Shown here piece by piece: positions 53,865-61,934 of a stretch of DNA of 64,000 nucleotides; within the stretch, counting starts at the first letter, position 1, and each line of letters starts with the position of its first letter. The notes under the pieces are model-generated. The model saw only the letters and a program-made list of their open reading frames with translations. It did not search any database and had not been told where the DNA came from. A program made the translations under genes and the position numbers. This DNA is from DTU013 sp964512095 (lineage in GTDB: Bacteria > Bacillota > Clostridia > Acetivibrionales > DTU013): the NCBI GenBank assembly GCA_964512095.1, contig CAZEIH010000012.1, positions 1 through 64,000 on the forward strand. The letters run 5' to 3'.

Positions 53865-54063
53865 AATAAGTGAACTAATAAGTGAACTAATAAGTGAACT
53901 AATAAGTNNNNNNNNNNNNNNNNNNNNNNNNNNNNNNNNNNNNNNNNNNNNNNNNNNNNNNNNNNNNNNNNNNNNNNNNNNNNNNNNNNNNNNNNNNNNN
54001 NNNNNNNAATAAGTGAACTAATAAGTGAACTAATAAGTGAACTAATAAGTTAACTAATAAGTG
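53865..54063 (+). repeat. 12-bp tandem repeat array with an assembly gap
   Basis: Unit AATAAGTGAACT is repeated about 3.6 times before and 4.6 times after a run of 100 N (53908-54007). The round gap size is a placeholder, so the true array length is unknown and probably longer than shown. Stop codons in two frames make it unlikely to be coding. It lies directly before uxaC, whose ribosome site follows 54063. Confidence 0.9.
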
Positions 54064-54079
54064 ATAAGGGGCGTGTGAA

Positions 54080-55480
54080 ATGAAAGAGTTTATGGATGAA
54101 AGCTTCCTGTTGCATAATGAAACCGCAGTCAGACTTTATCATGAGCATGCAAAGAATATGCCTATAATTGACTACCATTGTCATCTAAACCCCCAGGAGA
54201 TCGCGAAGAACAAAAGGTACAGGAATATAACTGAGGTCTGGCTTGGAGGCGATCATTACAAATGGCGTGCCATGCGCATAAACGGTGTTGTTGAGAAATA
54301 TATCACCGGTGATGCTGAGGATAGGGACAAATTTTTTAAGTGGGCGGAAACTATTCAGCAGTGTATTGGAAATCCTTTATACCATTGGACCCATCTTGAA
54401 CTAAAAAGATTCTTTGGGATAAATCAATTATTATCACCAGATACCGCACAGGAAATCTGGAATAGGTGTAATGCTTTGCTCAAGGAGGATGAGTTTTCTG
54501 CAAGAGAGCTTATTAGAAGGTCAAGTGTCAAGGCGTTGTGTACCACTGATGATCCAGTTGATACCCTTGAGTATCATGATATGATAAAGAAGGACACCTC
54601 CTTTGATGTCAAGGTGCTTCCATCGTTCCGGCCTGACAAGGGAATCAATATTGATAAACCGGGATTTATGGAGTGGTTGACGAAGCTTGAAAAAGCATCT
54701 GGCATGGAAATAAAGACATATTCTAATTTTAGAGATGCTATGAAGGGTCGTATTGACTATTTCCATGAAAAAGGCTGTAGGAGTTCAGATCATGGCCTGG
54801 AACCTCCTGCTTATATCGAATGCTCGGATACCGAGGTTTCGAGAATATTTGATAAAGTGTTAGCTGGAAAGACTCTTGAGGCTAATGAAATAAAGAAATA
54901 CAAGGGCAACCTTATGTCCTTCCTGGGAGCCCAATACAACAAGCTTGGTTGGGTTATGCAGCTGCATATCGGTTGTATGAGAAATAATAATTCACGTCAG
55001 TTTAAGCTGTTGGGGCCGGATACAGGGTATGACGCCATTGATGATGTCTCCTTTGCACCAGCGTTGTCTAGGCTGCTAGATAGCATAGAAACAAATGGAG
55101 GGCTCCCTAAAACGATCCTTTACTGTCTCAATCCTAGGGATAATGAAGTACTTAGCACCATTGCCGGGTGTTTCCAAGGAGGCGGAATTCCCGGAAAGAT
55201 ACAGTTTGGTTCGGCATGGTGGTTCAATGATCAGCTGGACGGAATGAAAAAGCAGATAATTGCACTATCAAGCACAGGGCTGTTGAGCCGATTTGTAGGT
55301 ATGTTGACCGATTCTAGAAGCTTTTTATCCTACACCCGTCATGAATATTTTAGACGGATACTTTGCGGTATACTCGGAGAGTGGGCAGAAAATGGTGAAG
55401 CGCCAAATGACATGACGCTGCTGGGTAGAATGGTGGAAGATATAAGCTATAACAATGCCAAGGAATATTTCGGATTCTGA
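54080..55480 (+). CDS. uxaC: Glucuronate/galacturonate isomerase
   Basis: 466 residues. It converts D-glucuronate to D-fructuronate (and galacturonate to tagaturonate), the first step of hexuronate breakdown. The amidohydrolase-like fold has the HCHL motif in IIDYHCHLNPQE, and VMQLHIGCMRNNN and GSAWWFNDQLDG are typical of UxaC. Full length. It is the third uronate gene in the block with kdgK-like and SDR genes. A 12-bp tandem array directly upstream may affect its expression. Confidence 0.95.
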   Translation: MKEFMDESFLLHNETAVRLYHEHAKNMPIIDYHCHLNPQEIAKNKRYRNITEVWLGGDHYKWRAMRINGVVEKYITGDAEDRDKFFKWAETIQQCIGNPLYHWTHLELKRFFGINQLLSPDTAQEIWNRCNALLKEDEFSARELIRRSSVKALCTTDDPVDTLEYHDMIKKDTSFDVKVLPSFRPDKGINIDKPGFMEWLTKLEKASGMEIKTYSNFRDAMKGRIDYFHEKGCRSSDHGLEPPAYIECSDTEVSRIFDKVLAGKTLEANEIKKYKGNLMSFLGAQYNKLGWVMQLHIGCMRNNNSRQFKLLGPDTGYDAIDDVSFAPALSRLLDSIETNGGLPKTILYCLNPRDNEVLSTIAGCFQGGGIPGKIQFGSAWWFNDQLDGMKKQIIALSSTGLLSRFVGMLTDSRSFLSYTRHEYFRRILCGILGEWAENGEAPNDMTLLGRMVEDISYNNAKEYFGF

Positions 55481-55567
55481 AGCCTGCTCAGATAAATACC
55501 AGGAGATAACATATTAGTTCGAAAATTGACTATCCTTATATAGTAAACATATTTGATACGGGGCTAT

Positions 55568-55876
55568 ATGAGGAAGCTTATAACAATAATCATAATATTG
55601 TCGGTGATTGATACAGTTGCCACTATAGCTGGTATTAGGTTAAATTATGTCAGTGAAGCCAATCCGGTTATCGCCTCTCTTGTTATTCAGGATCCCTTCA
55701 TGGTGTGTACCTTCGCCTGTGTGTTAGCAGTGGCCTTGCTCCTACTAGTATATCGTTACGAAAAAAAGATATGTTGGATCAAATACGGTCTGTATATAAT
55801 ACTCACTGTAAAGACTGGCGTAGTATGTCTGCATATGACTATTATCGCTATGGCTATTATAATGGGATTTATATAG
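55568..55876 (+). CDS. Small membrane protein (DUF5658-like)
   Basis: 102 residues from ATG 55568. Three membrane helices at about 3-22, 40-60 and 68-98. The opening DTVATIAGIRLNYVSEANPV has the D-x-x-x-T ... E-x-NP pattern seen in DUF5658 proteins. Function unknown; no ribosome site stands out. Confidence 0.55.
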   Translation: MRKLITIIIILSVIDTVATIAGIRLNYVSEANPVIASLVIQDPFMVCTFACVLAVALLLLVYRYEKKICWIKYGLYIILTVKTGVVCLHMTIIAMAIIMGFI

Positions 55877-55992
55877 TTACATGCTCTGTTGCTATTAGTG
55901 ATATAAATAGGATAAAATAATGTAGTGCAGTTATACATTAGTTGTGCTGCTTTTATTGACTATCCATTTACATAATGAACGGAGACTTGATT

Positions 55993-56787
55993 ATGAGTAA
56001 GAAGAAATATGACTTTAGTGATTTGCTGGAAATAATGGAGAGGCTTCGGGGAGAAGATGGTTGTCCCTGGGACAGGGAGCAGACCCATCAGAGCCTGCGT
56101 ATTTATTTGATAGAGGAGACCTACGAGGTTCTTGAGGCGTTAGATGCGGGAGATAAAGGGAAATTCTGCAATGAGCTTGGTGATTTGTTGCTACAGATAG
56201 TTTTTCATGCCCAGGTTGCCAAAGAAAGTGGTGATTTTGACATTAGAGATGTAACGACGGAGATTTGTCAGAAGCTGATTTCAAGGCATCCTCATATATT
56301 CGGGGATGTTAATGCTGATACCACCGAAAAAGTGCTGGAGAACTGGGAGGCTATTAAAAAGAAGGAGAAAAAGCTGAAAAGCCAGACAGGAGTGCTGAAG
56401 GATGTGCCCTCAAACCTGCCTGCGTTGATGCGAAGCTACAAGGTTCAACAAAAGGCTGCTCAGGTGGGATTTGACTGGGACTATGTAGAAGATGCATTCA
56501 GCAAGGTGGATGAGGAAATACAGGAATTGCGGGATGTATATAAGAGTAATAATGTGGAAAGAATTACTGATGAATTGGGAGATGCGTTCTTTGCTCTCGT
56601 CAATGTGTCCAGGTTCCTCAAGATTCAGCCAGAGCTGGCTCTTACCGGGACCATCGGTAAATTCATTAGACGTTTTGAGTATATTGAACAGCAAAGCGCG
56701 AAGGTAGGAAAAAAGCTTGAAGATATGAGCTTAGCGGAGATGGATGAGCTCTGGAACGAGGCAAAGGATAAGCTCCCGCAAAAGTGA
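55993..56787 (+). CDS. mazG: Nucleoside triphosphate pyrophosphohydrolase MazG
   Basis: 264 residues from ATG 55993 with GGAG eight bases upstream. Two MazG domains: the first has CPWDREQTHQSLR and EETYEVLEALD plus ELGDLLLQIVFH, the second FDWDYVEDAFSKVDEE and ELGDAFFALVNVSRFL. Both metal-binding ExxE...ExxD sets look intact. It hydrolyses NTPs, including damaged or signalling nucleotides, to NMP and pyrophosphate. It heads the conserved cluster mazG-hup-rqcP-yabP-yabQ-divIC-yabR. Confidence 0.92.
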   Translation: MSKKKYDFSDLLEIMERLRGEDGCPWDREQTHQSLRIYLIEETYEVLEALDAGDKGKFCNELGDLLLQIVFHAQVAKESGDFDIRDVTTEICQKLISRHPHIFGDVNADTTEKVLENWEAIKKKEKKLKSQTGVLKDVPSNLPALMRSYKVQQKAAQVGFDWDYVEDAFSKVDEEIQELRDVYKSNNVERITDELGDAFFALVNVSRFLKIQPELALTGTIGKFIRRFEYIEQQSAKVGKKLEDMSLAEMDELWNEAKDKLPQK

Positions 56788-56814
56788 TTGCCGATAGGTA
56801 AAGGAGGGAATGGG

Positions 56815-57090
56815 ATGAATAAATCCGAATTAGTAAGAAGTATGTCTGAGAAAGGCGATATAACAAAGGCCGATGCTGAAAAGGCGTTAAGCGCATTCAT
56901 CGAAAGTGTAGAGGAGGCACTGGCCAATGGAGATAGGGTACAGCTGGTGGGCTTTGGTACCTTTGAGGTAAGGGAGAGGGCTGCTAGAAAGGGCAGGAAT
57001 CCCCGGACAAAGGAGGAGATAACCATTGAGGCTTCAAAAGCACCGGTGTTTAAGGTTGGGAAGGCACTAAAGGATATGATTAACGCTTAG
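56815..57090 (+). CDS. hup: Histone-like DNA-binding protein HU
   Basis: 91 residues from ATG 56815, after AAAGGAGGGA. The full HU signature is present: GFGTFEVRERAARKGRNPRT, then the C-terminal PVFKVGKALKD. HU bends and compacts DNA as a dimer. It begins 27 nt after mazG, as in many Clostridia. An in-frame ATG at 56788 lies directly after the mazG stop and is less likely. Confidence 0.95.
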   Translation: MNKSELVRSMSEKGDITKADAEKALSAFIESVEEALANGDRVQLVGFGTFEVRERAARKGRNPRTKEEITIEASKAPVFKVGKALKDMINA

Positions 57091-57171
57091 ATAAAAACAG
57101 ACAATTGACTATTAAGTGTGGTAGCAATTCGCTTAGAGGTGTAATATAACTAATTTACAAGGGGAAATTTT

Positions 57172-57411
57172 ATGAGGATCGATAAGTACTTAAAGGTTTC
57201 AAGACTGATCAAAAGACGTACACTAGCAAATGAGGCCTGTGAGACAGGGCGTGTGACTATAAACGGCAAGACAGCAAAGCCAGGAACGGAAGTAAAGATT
57301 GGTGACATAATTGAAATTAGGTTTGGCAGTAATTTGACAAAGGTAGAGATCACATCAATTGCTGAACACGTTACTAAAGAAGGATCCAAGGATATGTATG
57401 TAATTAAGTAG
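57172..57411 (+). CDS. rqcP: S4-domain RNA-binding protein RqcP (YabO/Hsp15 family)
   Basis: 79 residues. An S4 domain (MRIDKYLKVSRLIKRR at the start; ACETGRVTINGKTAKPG) covers almost the entire protein. RqcP binds stalled 50S subunits with RqcH and stimulates C-terminal alanine tailing of the nascent chain. Located between hup and yabP, as in Bacillus yabO. A terminator follows at 57454. Confidence 0.92.
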   Translation: MRIDKYLKVSRLIKRRTLANEACETGRVTINGKTAKPGTEVKIGDIIEIRFGSNLTKVEITSIAEHVTKEGSKDMYVIK

Positions 57412-57453
57412 GGCATACAACCGTGTACCTTAACATGTTCAATGAAGTAAAAG

Positions 57454-57496
57454 AAATCCCTGAGAGGTTTACCAATAAGCCACAAGGGGATTTTTT
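57454..57496 (+). terminator. Intrinsic terminator after rqcP
   Basis: AAATCCC (57454-57460) pairs with GGGATTT (57487-57493), running into a T-tract that ends at 57496. The loop is 26 nt. The sporulation genes downstream therefore have their own promoter. Confidence 0.7.
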
Positions 57497-57603
57497 CGTT
57501 TGCGCTTTTGGAATGATATATATTGTACATGCATATATATCATTGTGGATTAATGTGTCTTTTTTGCTATAAAGCTTATTTTGTTTTGCATAGGAGGGTT
57601 TAA

Positions 57604-57897
57604 ATGATTGAAGATAAAAAGATACCAAAACCGAGGGCTCAGAATCTTATTCTGGAAAACAGGGAAAAACTGAATGTTTCGGGTATTATAGATGTAGAGA
57701 GCTTTAACGATGAGTGCGTAATTGTTGATACGGAGTTGGGAGTACTGATAGTAAAAGGGATAGATCTACATATAAACAACCTTAATATCGATAATTCTGA
57801 GCTGGGGATTGAAGGGGATATAATCAGCTGTGAGTATTCAGAAAGAGAAGGGTCGAGGAACAAGGGCGGAGGCTTCTTTGCCCGGATGTTTAAATGA
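57604..57897 (+). CDS. yabP: Sporulation protein YabP
   Basis: 97 residues. The YabP signature is visible as NLILENREKLNVSGIIDVESF and GVLIVKGIDLHINNLNID. YabP and YabQ are needed for spore cortex formation in Bacillus. It overlaps yabQ by 4 nt, so the two are co-translated. AGGAGGG precedes the start. Confidence 0.92.
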   Translation: MIEDKKIPKPRAQNLILENREKLNVSGIIDVESFNDECVIVDTELGVLIVKGIDLHINNLNIDNSELGIEGDIISCEYSEREGSRNKGGGFFARMFK

Positions 57898-58334
57898 TAC
57901 TCTCAGTCAGTAACCAAGTAATAGCATTTTTATGGACAACGGTGTGCGGAATGGCAGTGGCCTTTGTCTACGATTTATTTAGGATAATCAGAAAAGCTGT
58001 GAAAACCGGGAACATGGTGACCTATGTGCAGGATTTATTGTACTGGCTTATTACGGCTATCATTATGTTTATGACCATTTATTACAGTAATGATGGCGAG
58101 CTCAGGGGGTTTTTGTTCCTTGGTACCTTTATTGGAGTTATGCTATATGGACTTTTATTTAGCAGAATAATAATGAGCTCTTCTCTTTTTATTATTGGTT
58201 TAGTGGTGAGGATAGTTAAGCTCATTTCGTTTGTTGTTTCATACCCCATCAGAATGATGATAAGGTTAGCGGGTGTAGCTGTTGTAACATTTCGAAGGAT
58301 GTGGGAAAGGGGAAGGGCTAAAAAGAAGCATTAG
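57894..58334 (+). CDS. yabQ: Spore cortex biosynthesis protein YabQ
   Basis: 146 residues with about four membrane helices (about 7-25, 45-60, 66-84 and 88-110) and a basic C-terminal tail (RRMWERGRAKKKH). The length, topology, N-terminal FLWTTVCGMAVAFVYDLFRI and gene order identify YabQ, which is located in the membrane of the forespore compartment and needed for cortex assembly. Confidence 0.9.
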   Translation: MILSVSNQVIAFLWTTVCGMAVAFVYDLFRIIRKAVKTGNMVTYVQDLLYWLITAIIMFMTIYYSNDGELRGFLFLGTFIGVMLYGLLFSRIIMSSSLFIIGLVVRIVKLISFVVSYPIRMMIRLAGVAVVTFRRMWERGRAKKKH

Positions 58335-58548
58335 GGTATATAAAAAAATGTACCAGTATTCATGTTTTAAGGATTTGGAGCGGAAAAGCAGGAATTTCCC
58401 AACTTGTATCGAATTAATAATAGTATATCCGAGTAATTTCCGTTAAGGAATGTAAAACAAAAGACGATTCTACTATATGTACACATATGATTAAAAGGCA
58501 ATTGAGTAACAGGAGAAAACATCTCCGTGCAAGGGAGAGTATTAGCAG

Positions 58549-58827
58549 ATGAAAAAGAATAAGAAATCATCCTTTGGGATATTTATTTTGCTTTTCATAT
58601 TTATTTATTTATCGTATATTGCCGTTAATCAGCAAAAGTTGTTGTATGCAAAAAATTTAGAATTGGACAAGATAGAAAACAAAATAGAGGATGAGGCTAA
58701 GCTGAATGGGGAATTGACTAAAGAGAGCGAAATGATTCAGAGTGATGAATATGTAGAAAAAATTGCCCGGGAAAAGCTTGGTATGGTGAAAAAAGGTGAA
58801 AGAGTTTATGTAGACATTGGCAAGTGA
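58549..58827 (+). CDS. divIC: Septum formation initiator DivIC/FtsB family protein
   Basis: 92 residues: short basic cytoplasmic tail (MKKNKKSSFG), one membrane helix (about 9-28), then a coiled coil (LDKIENKIEDEAKLNGELTK) and the conserved YVEKIAREKLGMVKKGE end. DivIC joins FtsL and DivIB in the divisome to activate septal wall synthesis. Its place between yabQ and yabR matches Bacillus. Confidence 0.93.
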   Translation: MKKNKKSSFGIFILLFIFIYLSYIAVNQQKLLYAKNLELDKIENKIEDEAKLNGELTKESEMIQSDEYVEKIAREKLGMVKKGERVYVDIGK

Positions 58828-58984
58828 TAGGTCTTATAAAAATAATCTTGTAATGCTTATAAATACAGGCTTGACGAAAATTTCCACATACTATATAATC
58901 AAATTGCAATTATTAAGAAACAGACTAGAGCGTATATAAAGCGGTAATAGCCGTTTTGAGAACATAAGGAGGATTTCTTTCTGT

Positions 58985-59407
58985 ATGCTTGTTGAGGTTG
59001 GTAATATAGTTGAGGGGAAAGTAGCCGGTATAACTAATTTCGGAGCTTTCATCCAACTACCGGATGGCAAAACGGGTTTAGTTCACATCTCTGAGATCGC
59101 TGAGGAATATGTCAAGGATATTAATAATCACTTAAAGGAAAACCAGGAAGTCAAGGTAAAAGTACTTTCGATGGATAATGGTAAAATTAGCTTATCTATC
59201 AAGAAAGCCATCGACCGCACTTCAGCTTCCAGGGCAACCAGGCCGCCTGCAGAGATAGACTGGGGTAAGGGTGGCGGTGAAGGCCTTTCGTTTGAAGATC
59301 GCCTTGCTAAGTACATGAAGGATAGCGACGAGAGGATCCATGATCTCAAGAGGAGCTTTGAGTCAAAGAGAGGAAGCGGCAGTTACCGTAAATCTGGTCA
59401 ATATTAG
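58985..59407 (+). CDS. yabR: S1 RNA-binding domain protein (YabR-like)
   Basis: 140 residues. An S1 domain covers residues about 3-75 (VGNIVEGKVAGITNFGAFIQ; GLVHISEIAEEYVKDI; VLSMDNGKISLSIKKA), followed by a polar, glycine-rich tail rich in Arg and Ser that probably contacts RNA. The family is close to polynucleotide phosphorylase S1 domains and is encoded after divIC in Firmicutes. AGGAGG lies 11 bases before ATG. Function unproven, likely RNA binding. Confidence 0.88.
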   Translation: MLVEVGNIVEGKVAGITNFGAFIQLPDGKTGLVHISEIAEEYVKDINNHLKENQEVKVKVLSMDNGKISLSIKKAIDRTSASRATRPPAEIDWGKGGGEGLSFEDRLAKYMKDSDERIHDLKRSFESKRGSGSYRKSGQY

Positions 59408-59453
59408 GTCCATTTTAGGTGCGCATAAACACAAATGCAACTGTTTATTCCAC

Positions 59454-59482
59454 TTGCTTTTTGAAAGCAGTGGTGTTATTAT
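59454..59482 (+). promoter_or_regulatory. Promoter of tRNA-Leu
   Basis: TTGCTT (59454-59459), 17-bp spacer, TATTAT (59477-59482), 22 nt before the 5' end of the tRNA. Confidence 0.6.
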
Positions 59483-59503
59483 ATTGTAGTTGTTTCTATT
59501 AAT

Positions 59504-59591
59504 GCCGAAGTGGCGGAACTGGCAGACGCACAGGACTTAAAATCCTGCGGCCCTTAAAGCCGTACCGGTTCGATTCCGGTCTTCGGCACCA
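59504..59591 (+). tRNA. tRNA-Leu(TAA)
   Basis: 88 nt including encoded CCA. Acceptor stem GCCGAAG/CTTCGGC, anticodon loop CTTAAAA with anticodon TAA, a long variable arm as in class II tRNAs, and T-loop GGTTCGATTCC. A terminator follows 3 nt after the end. In other Firmicutes tRNA genes occur between yabR and spoIIE, which agrees with its position. Confidence 0.97.
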
Positions 59592-59594
59592 CGA

Positions 59595-59638
59595 AAATGC
59601 AAGAGTTCAGCTCTAAACTGAAGCTCTTGCATTTTTTT
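59595..59638 (+). terminator. Intrinsic terminator of tRNA-Leu
   Basis: AAATGCAAGAG (59595-59605) pairs perfectly with CTCTTGCATTT (59624-59634), followed by T residues to 59638. Confidence 0.92.
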
Positions 59639-59676
59639 AAGGATTTTTGACCGGGTGAATAGTATTGTTGTATAAT

Positions 59677-59705
59677 GGGTGGAATTTGCTTTTTCAATTG
59701 AGGTA
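59677..59705 (+). repeat. 29-bp repeat, copy 2 of 2
   Basis: It matches 27-55 with one difference (GCTTTTTCAATTGAGGTA here). A TATAAT sequence (59671-59676), with TTGACC 18 bp further upstream, precedes this copy. It overlaps the start of the left inverted repeat by two bases. Confidence 0.7.
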
Positions 59706-59767
59706 GAAAATGTTACCTGAAAAAAGTTTTTCAATCTGCTTGCATTATCGGTTTTGCGATGTTATAC
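59704..59767 (+). repeat. 64-bp inverted repeat, left copy
   Basis: The 64 bases from TAGAAAATGTTACCTG to GTTATAC match the reverse complement of 63107-63170 without a mismatch. The repeat contains a promoter-like pair, TTGCAT (59740-59745) and TATACG (59763-59768), 17 bp apart, which in the right copy drives the initiator tRNA. Here it points toward the toxin-antitoxin genes. The segment between the copies is 3.3 kb. Confidence 0.95.
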
Positions 59768-59770
59768 GTC

Positions 59771-59799
59771 TTTACATTCTCTGCATTTGGTAGTATAAT
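59771..59799 (+). promoter_or_regulatory. Promoter of the toxin-antitoxin operon
   Basis: TTTACA (59771-59776), 17-bp spacer, TATAAT (59794-59799), located 54 nt before the antitoxin start. The 64-bp repeat just upstream supplies a second promoter-like sequence. Confidence 0.65.
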
Positions 59800-59852
59800 T
59801 AGCATACAATAAGGCTACAATATTACTACATATTATAGGAGAGTGAACAATA

Positions 59853-60134
59853 GTGAATATACGGCCTTCCGCAGCAATCCGCAAGAATTACAATGAAATC
59901 TCCGAGCTTTGCAGACGCACAGGCGAACCGGTTTATCTGACCAAAAACGGCAGCGGCGACCTTGTGGTGATGGATGTAGAAGCGTTTGCACGGCGCGAAA
60001 GTATGCTGAAGCTCAAGGAAAAGCTGATGCAATCAGAAATCGACATCCAAAAAGGACGTACCTATTCCGTAGAGGAAACGGCCTCAGCAATGCTCAAGGC
60101 TGTCGCGGAGGTTTCCAATGTCGGAAAAGAATAA
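59853..60134 (+). CDS. Type II antitoxin, Phd/YefM family
   Basis: 93 residues from GTG 59853, with AGGAGAG upstream. The N-terminus (NIRPSAAIRKNYNEISELCR; EPVYLTKNGSGDLVVMDVEA) is the Phd/YefM DNA-binding fold, and the C-terminal helix wraps the toxin. Antitoxins of this kind repress their own promoter and neutralise the toxin encoded next. Overlap with the toxin gene is 17 nt. GC content is higher than the chromosome around it, suggesting transfer. Confidence 0.88.
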   Translation: MNIRPSAAIRKNYNEISELCRRTGEPVYLTKNGSGDLVVMDVEAFARRESMLKLKEKLMQSEIDIQKGRTYSVEETASAMLKAVAEVSNVGKE

Positions 60135-60435
60135 GCCCTATACAGTAAAAATCACGGAAACCGCCTGGGAAATGCTTATTTCTCATACGCGTTTTCTTGC
60201 GAATGTCAGTGTACCGGCCGCTAACAAGCTGATAGATACCTTTGTTGAAATGACCGACAGCCTTGCTGCGATGCCGGAACGTAACCCATGGCTGCAACAT
60301 GACACGTTTCCTTTTCAGAAATACCGTAAACTGCTGTTTGGCAGGCACTATATGGCGCTTTATCAGATACAGAAAGATACTGTCTATGTAACAGCCGTTG
60401 TGGATTGCCGGCAGGATTACGTTTGGTTGCTGTAA
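60118..60435 (+). CDS. Type II toxin, RelE/ParE family
   Basis: 105 residues. The fold is suggested by TETAWEMLISHTRFLANVS at the start and by FPFQKYRKLLFGRHYMALYQ followed by VYVTAVVDCRQDY. This is the usual RelE/ParE C-terminal pattern with Arg, Tyr and Asp. It could be an mRNA interferase or a gyrase poison; the sequence does not decide. Starts within the antitoxin gene; a terminator follows at 60486. Confidence 0.88.
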   Translation: MSEKNKPYTVKITETAWEMLISHTRFLANVSVPAANKLIDTFVEMTDSLAAMPERNPWLQHDTFPFQKYRKLLFGRHYMALYQIQKDTVYVTAVVDCRQDYVWLL

Positions 60436-60815
60436 TTTCCGGAATAGGCAGCCTGTTCATAACACGAAAAACCCATAAATACAAGAAAGCCCGTTGTCAT
60501 TTTGATAGCGGGCTTTTCCATTTTAACAGGAGGCGAATTATGTACGGAATCCTTTTTTGCTTCGGCGGTTTTTTTGCAAAGTGTTTTGATAATGTCTTCA
60601 TCAGATAATTTGACGTAGTTTTGTACACTCTCAACCGTAGCCATGGCTGTTATCTTTGCTGTGCCTTTTTTCATGAAGTATAGTTTTTCGCCATCAAAAA
60701 CACGGCTGTGGGGAATCTTTCTCCCCGCTGCTCTGCGTATGACCATTGTTTTTGTCCCGGCAAGTATTTTATCAAGAACCTTTTCCTTGTCATCACAGTA
60801 AACTAAATGTACCAT
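60417..60815 (-). pseudogene. Truncated ASCH/PUA-like domain protein
   Basis: The N-terminal 75 residues look intact (MVHLVYCDDKEKVLDKILAG, then GRKIPHSRVFDGEKLYFMKK) with a good ribosome site (AAGGAGC). After about DIIKTLCKK the sequence departs from what I expect of this small RNA-binding-like family. The frame then reads through the toxin terminator and ends inside the toxin gene on the other strand. The gene was probably cut when the toxin-antitoxin cassette arrived. Confidence 0.6.
60486..60517 (+). terminator. Terminator of the toxin-antitoxin operon
   Basis: AAAGCCCG (60486-60493) pairs with CGGGCTTT (60509-60516), followed by T. It lies 51 nt after the toxin stop and marks the likely cassette end. 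Confidence 0.75.
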
Positions 60816-60832
60816 AACATGCTCCTTATTTA

Positions 60833-61168
60833 TTATAATTTATCTCTAACCATATCCGTAAGATTCATTTCAGGATGGTGATATTTGACACCAGGTGCCC
60901 TGCTCCAATGATGGATAGATTCTGTTGGGCACCATTCATCACACGCAAAGCACATTTCACATCTATGCTGAAATTCCGGCTTCTTATTTACAATTATTAT
61001 GTTCAGGACAGGACAGACCCTTGCACAGACTCCACAGCCAATACATTACTCATTAACAATGATACTCTTATCAGTCAATGGGATTAATTCATAGTACTGT
61101 AATCCACTATCTGCAGGTTCATGTGCTCTCTCTTTAAGCTCTTTTATGACTGCTGGTCGTATTAGATT
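60833..61168 (-). pseudogene. 4Fe-4S ferredoxin-domain remnant (EFR1-like)
   Basis: Read from about 61168 down to a stop at 60833, the frame gives KELKERAHEPADSGLQYYEL, an in-frame stop just before CIGCGVCARVCP, then NKKPEFQHRCEMCFACDEW and a tail. Two CxxCxxCxxxCP-type clusters are thus present, with the upstream flavodoxin half missing. The stop (GAG TAA TGT) and lack of a 5' portion mark it as a relic of a flavodoxin-ferredoxin-type protein (EFR1-like) rather than an active gene. Confidence 0.65.
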
Positions 61169-61214
61169 ATATCAATTTTATTATATTGCAGCACCAATTT
61201 AATCAATCATTCTT

Positions 61215-61712
61215 GCAAACAGTACAGATTGTTCAATATGTGATAACACGATTTCAACCTCGGAGTTTTGCACCCTTTTATGTACCTGCAAACACTCCGG
61301 CTGTCTGACAAAACATGCTTACTATCGCCGTAAGCTTAAAACTGAATCAGGTGGTCTTAAACTCAAGATATGCCGTGTAAAGTGTTCTGTATGCGGCCGT
61401 ACCCATGCACTCCTGCTTTCGTGCATCGTTCCTTATTCCCAAGTATCCCTCGTTGACCAAATCGCCATCACATCTTGCCAGGACGGTACCAAGAAGTATA
61501 CCGAAATCATGGAGACGAATCCAGATATCGATGAGGGCAGTATTTCATATATCCTCCGCCAATATAGACGGTACTGGAAACAACGACTTATCTCGGAAGC
61601 AATCCCCTTAACCCCAATCACCAATTTAATCAACAAGTGTTTTTCGGCCTTTAAACGCCAATTCATGCAAATTAGAGGGACCCCAAATATTATATATCTC
61701 AAACCCACATAG
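61215..61712 (+). pseudogene. Transposase-associated protein remnant (DUF6431-like)
   Basis: The main frame reads CLTKHAYYRRKLKTESGG, CRVKCSVCGRTHALLLSCIV, EGSISYILRQYRRYWKQRL and ends SAFKRQFMQIRG. It matches my recollection of the zinc-finger protein that accompanies certain IS elements. The front half continues in another frame (NLGVLHPFMYLQTLRLS), so the gene is frameshifted near 61300. A transposase start fragment lies 60 nt downstream, as expected for such an element. Confidence 0.5.
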
Positions 61713-61771
61713 CTTTATTGGATATATTTCCTGTTTCCCTCTATGCTACTGGAAAGAGGAGGTAATTTAGA

Positions 61772-61875
61772 ATGACACAAGAAGAAAAAAAATCGCCTTG
61801 ATGCGCTATACTCAAGATACGGTTTCAGTATGGTTTTTGGAAGAGTATGCAGTATTGAAATTTTGGAAATTTTAG
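61772..61875 (+). pseudogene. N-terminal fragment of a transposase
   Basis: After AGGAGG, ATG 61772 opens MTQEEKK, but a stop follows; one base later the frame reads KIALMRYTQDTVSVWFLEE, similar to the start of DDE transposases that pair with the preceding relic. The rest of the gene is gone; a terminator-like hairpin follows. Likely an IS remnant. Confidence 0.4.
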
Positions 61876-61876
61876 C

Positions 61877-61912
61877 AAGAAGTCCATCTGAGTGCGGTGG
61901 GCTTCTTTTTTT
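61877..61912 (+). terminator. Terminator-like hairpin after the transposase relic
   Basis: AAGAAGTCCATC (61877-61888) pairs with GGTGGGCTTCTT (61896-61907), two G-U pairs, followed by a T run to 61912. Confidence 0.75.
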
Positions 61913-61934
61913 ATTAGGCGCCGAGAATGTGAAA

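Noticed and set aside
53865..54063. CRISPR array
   Set aside because: The units are 12 bp and directly adjoining, with no spacers and no cas genes anywhere in the window.
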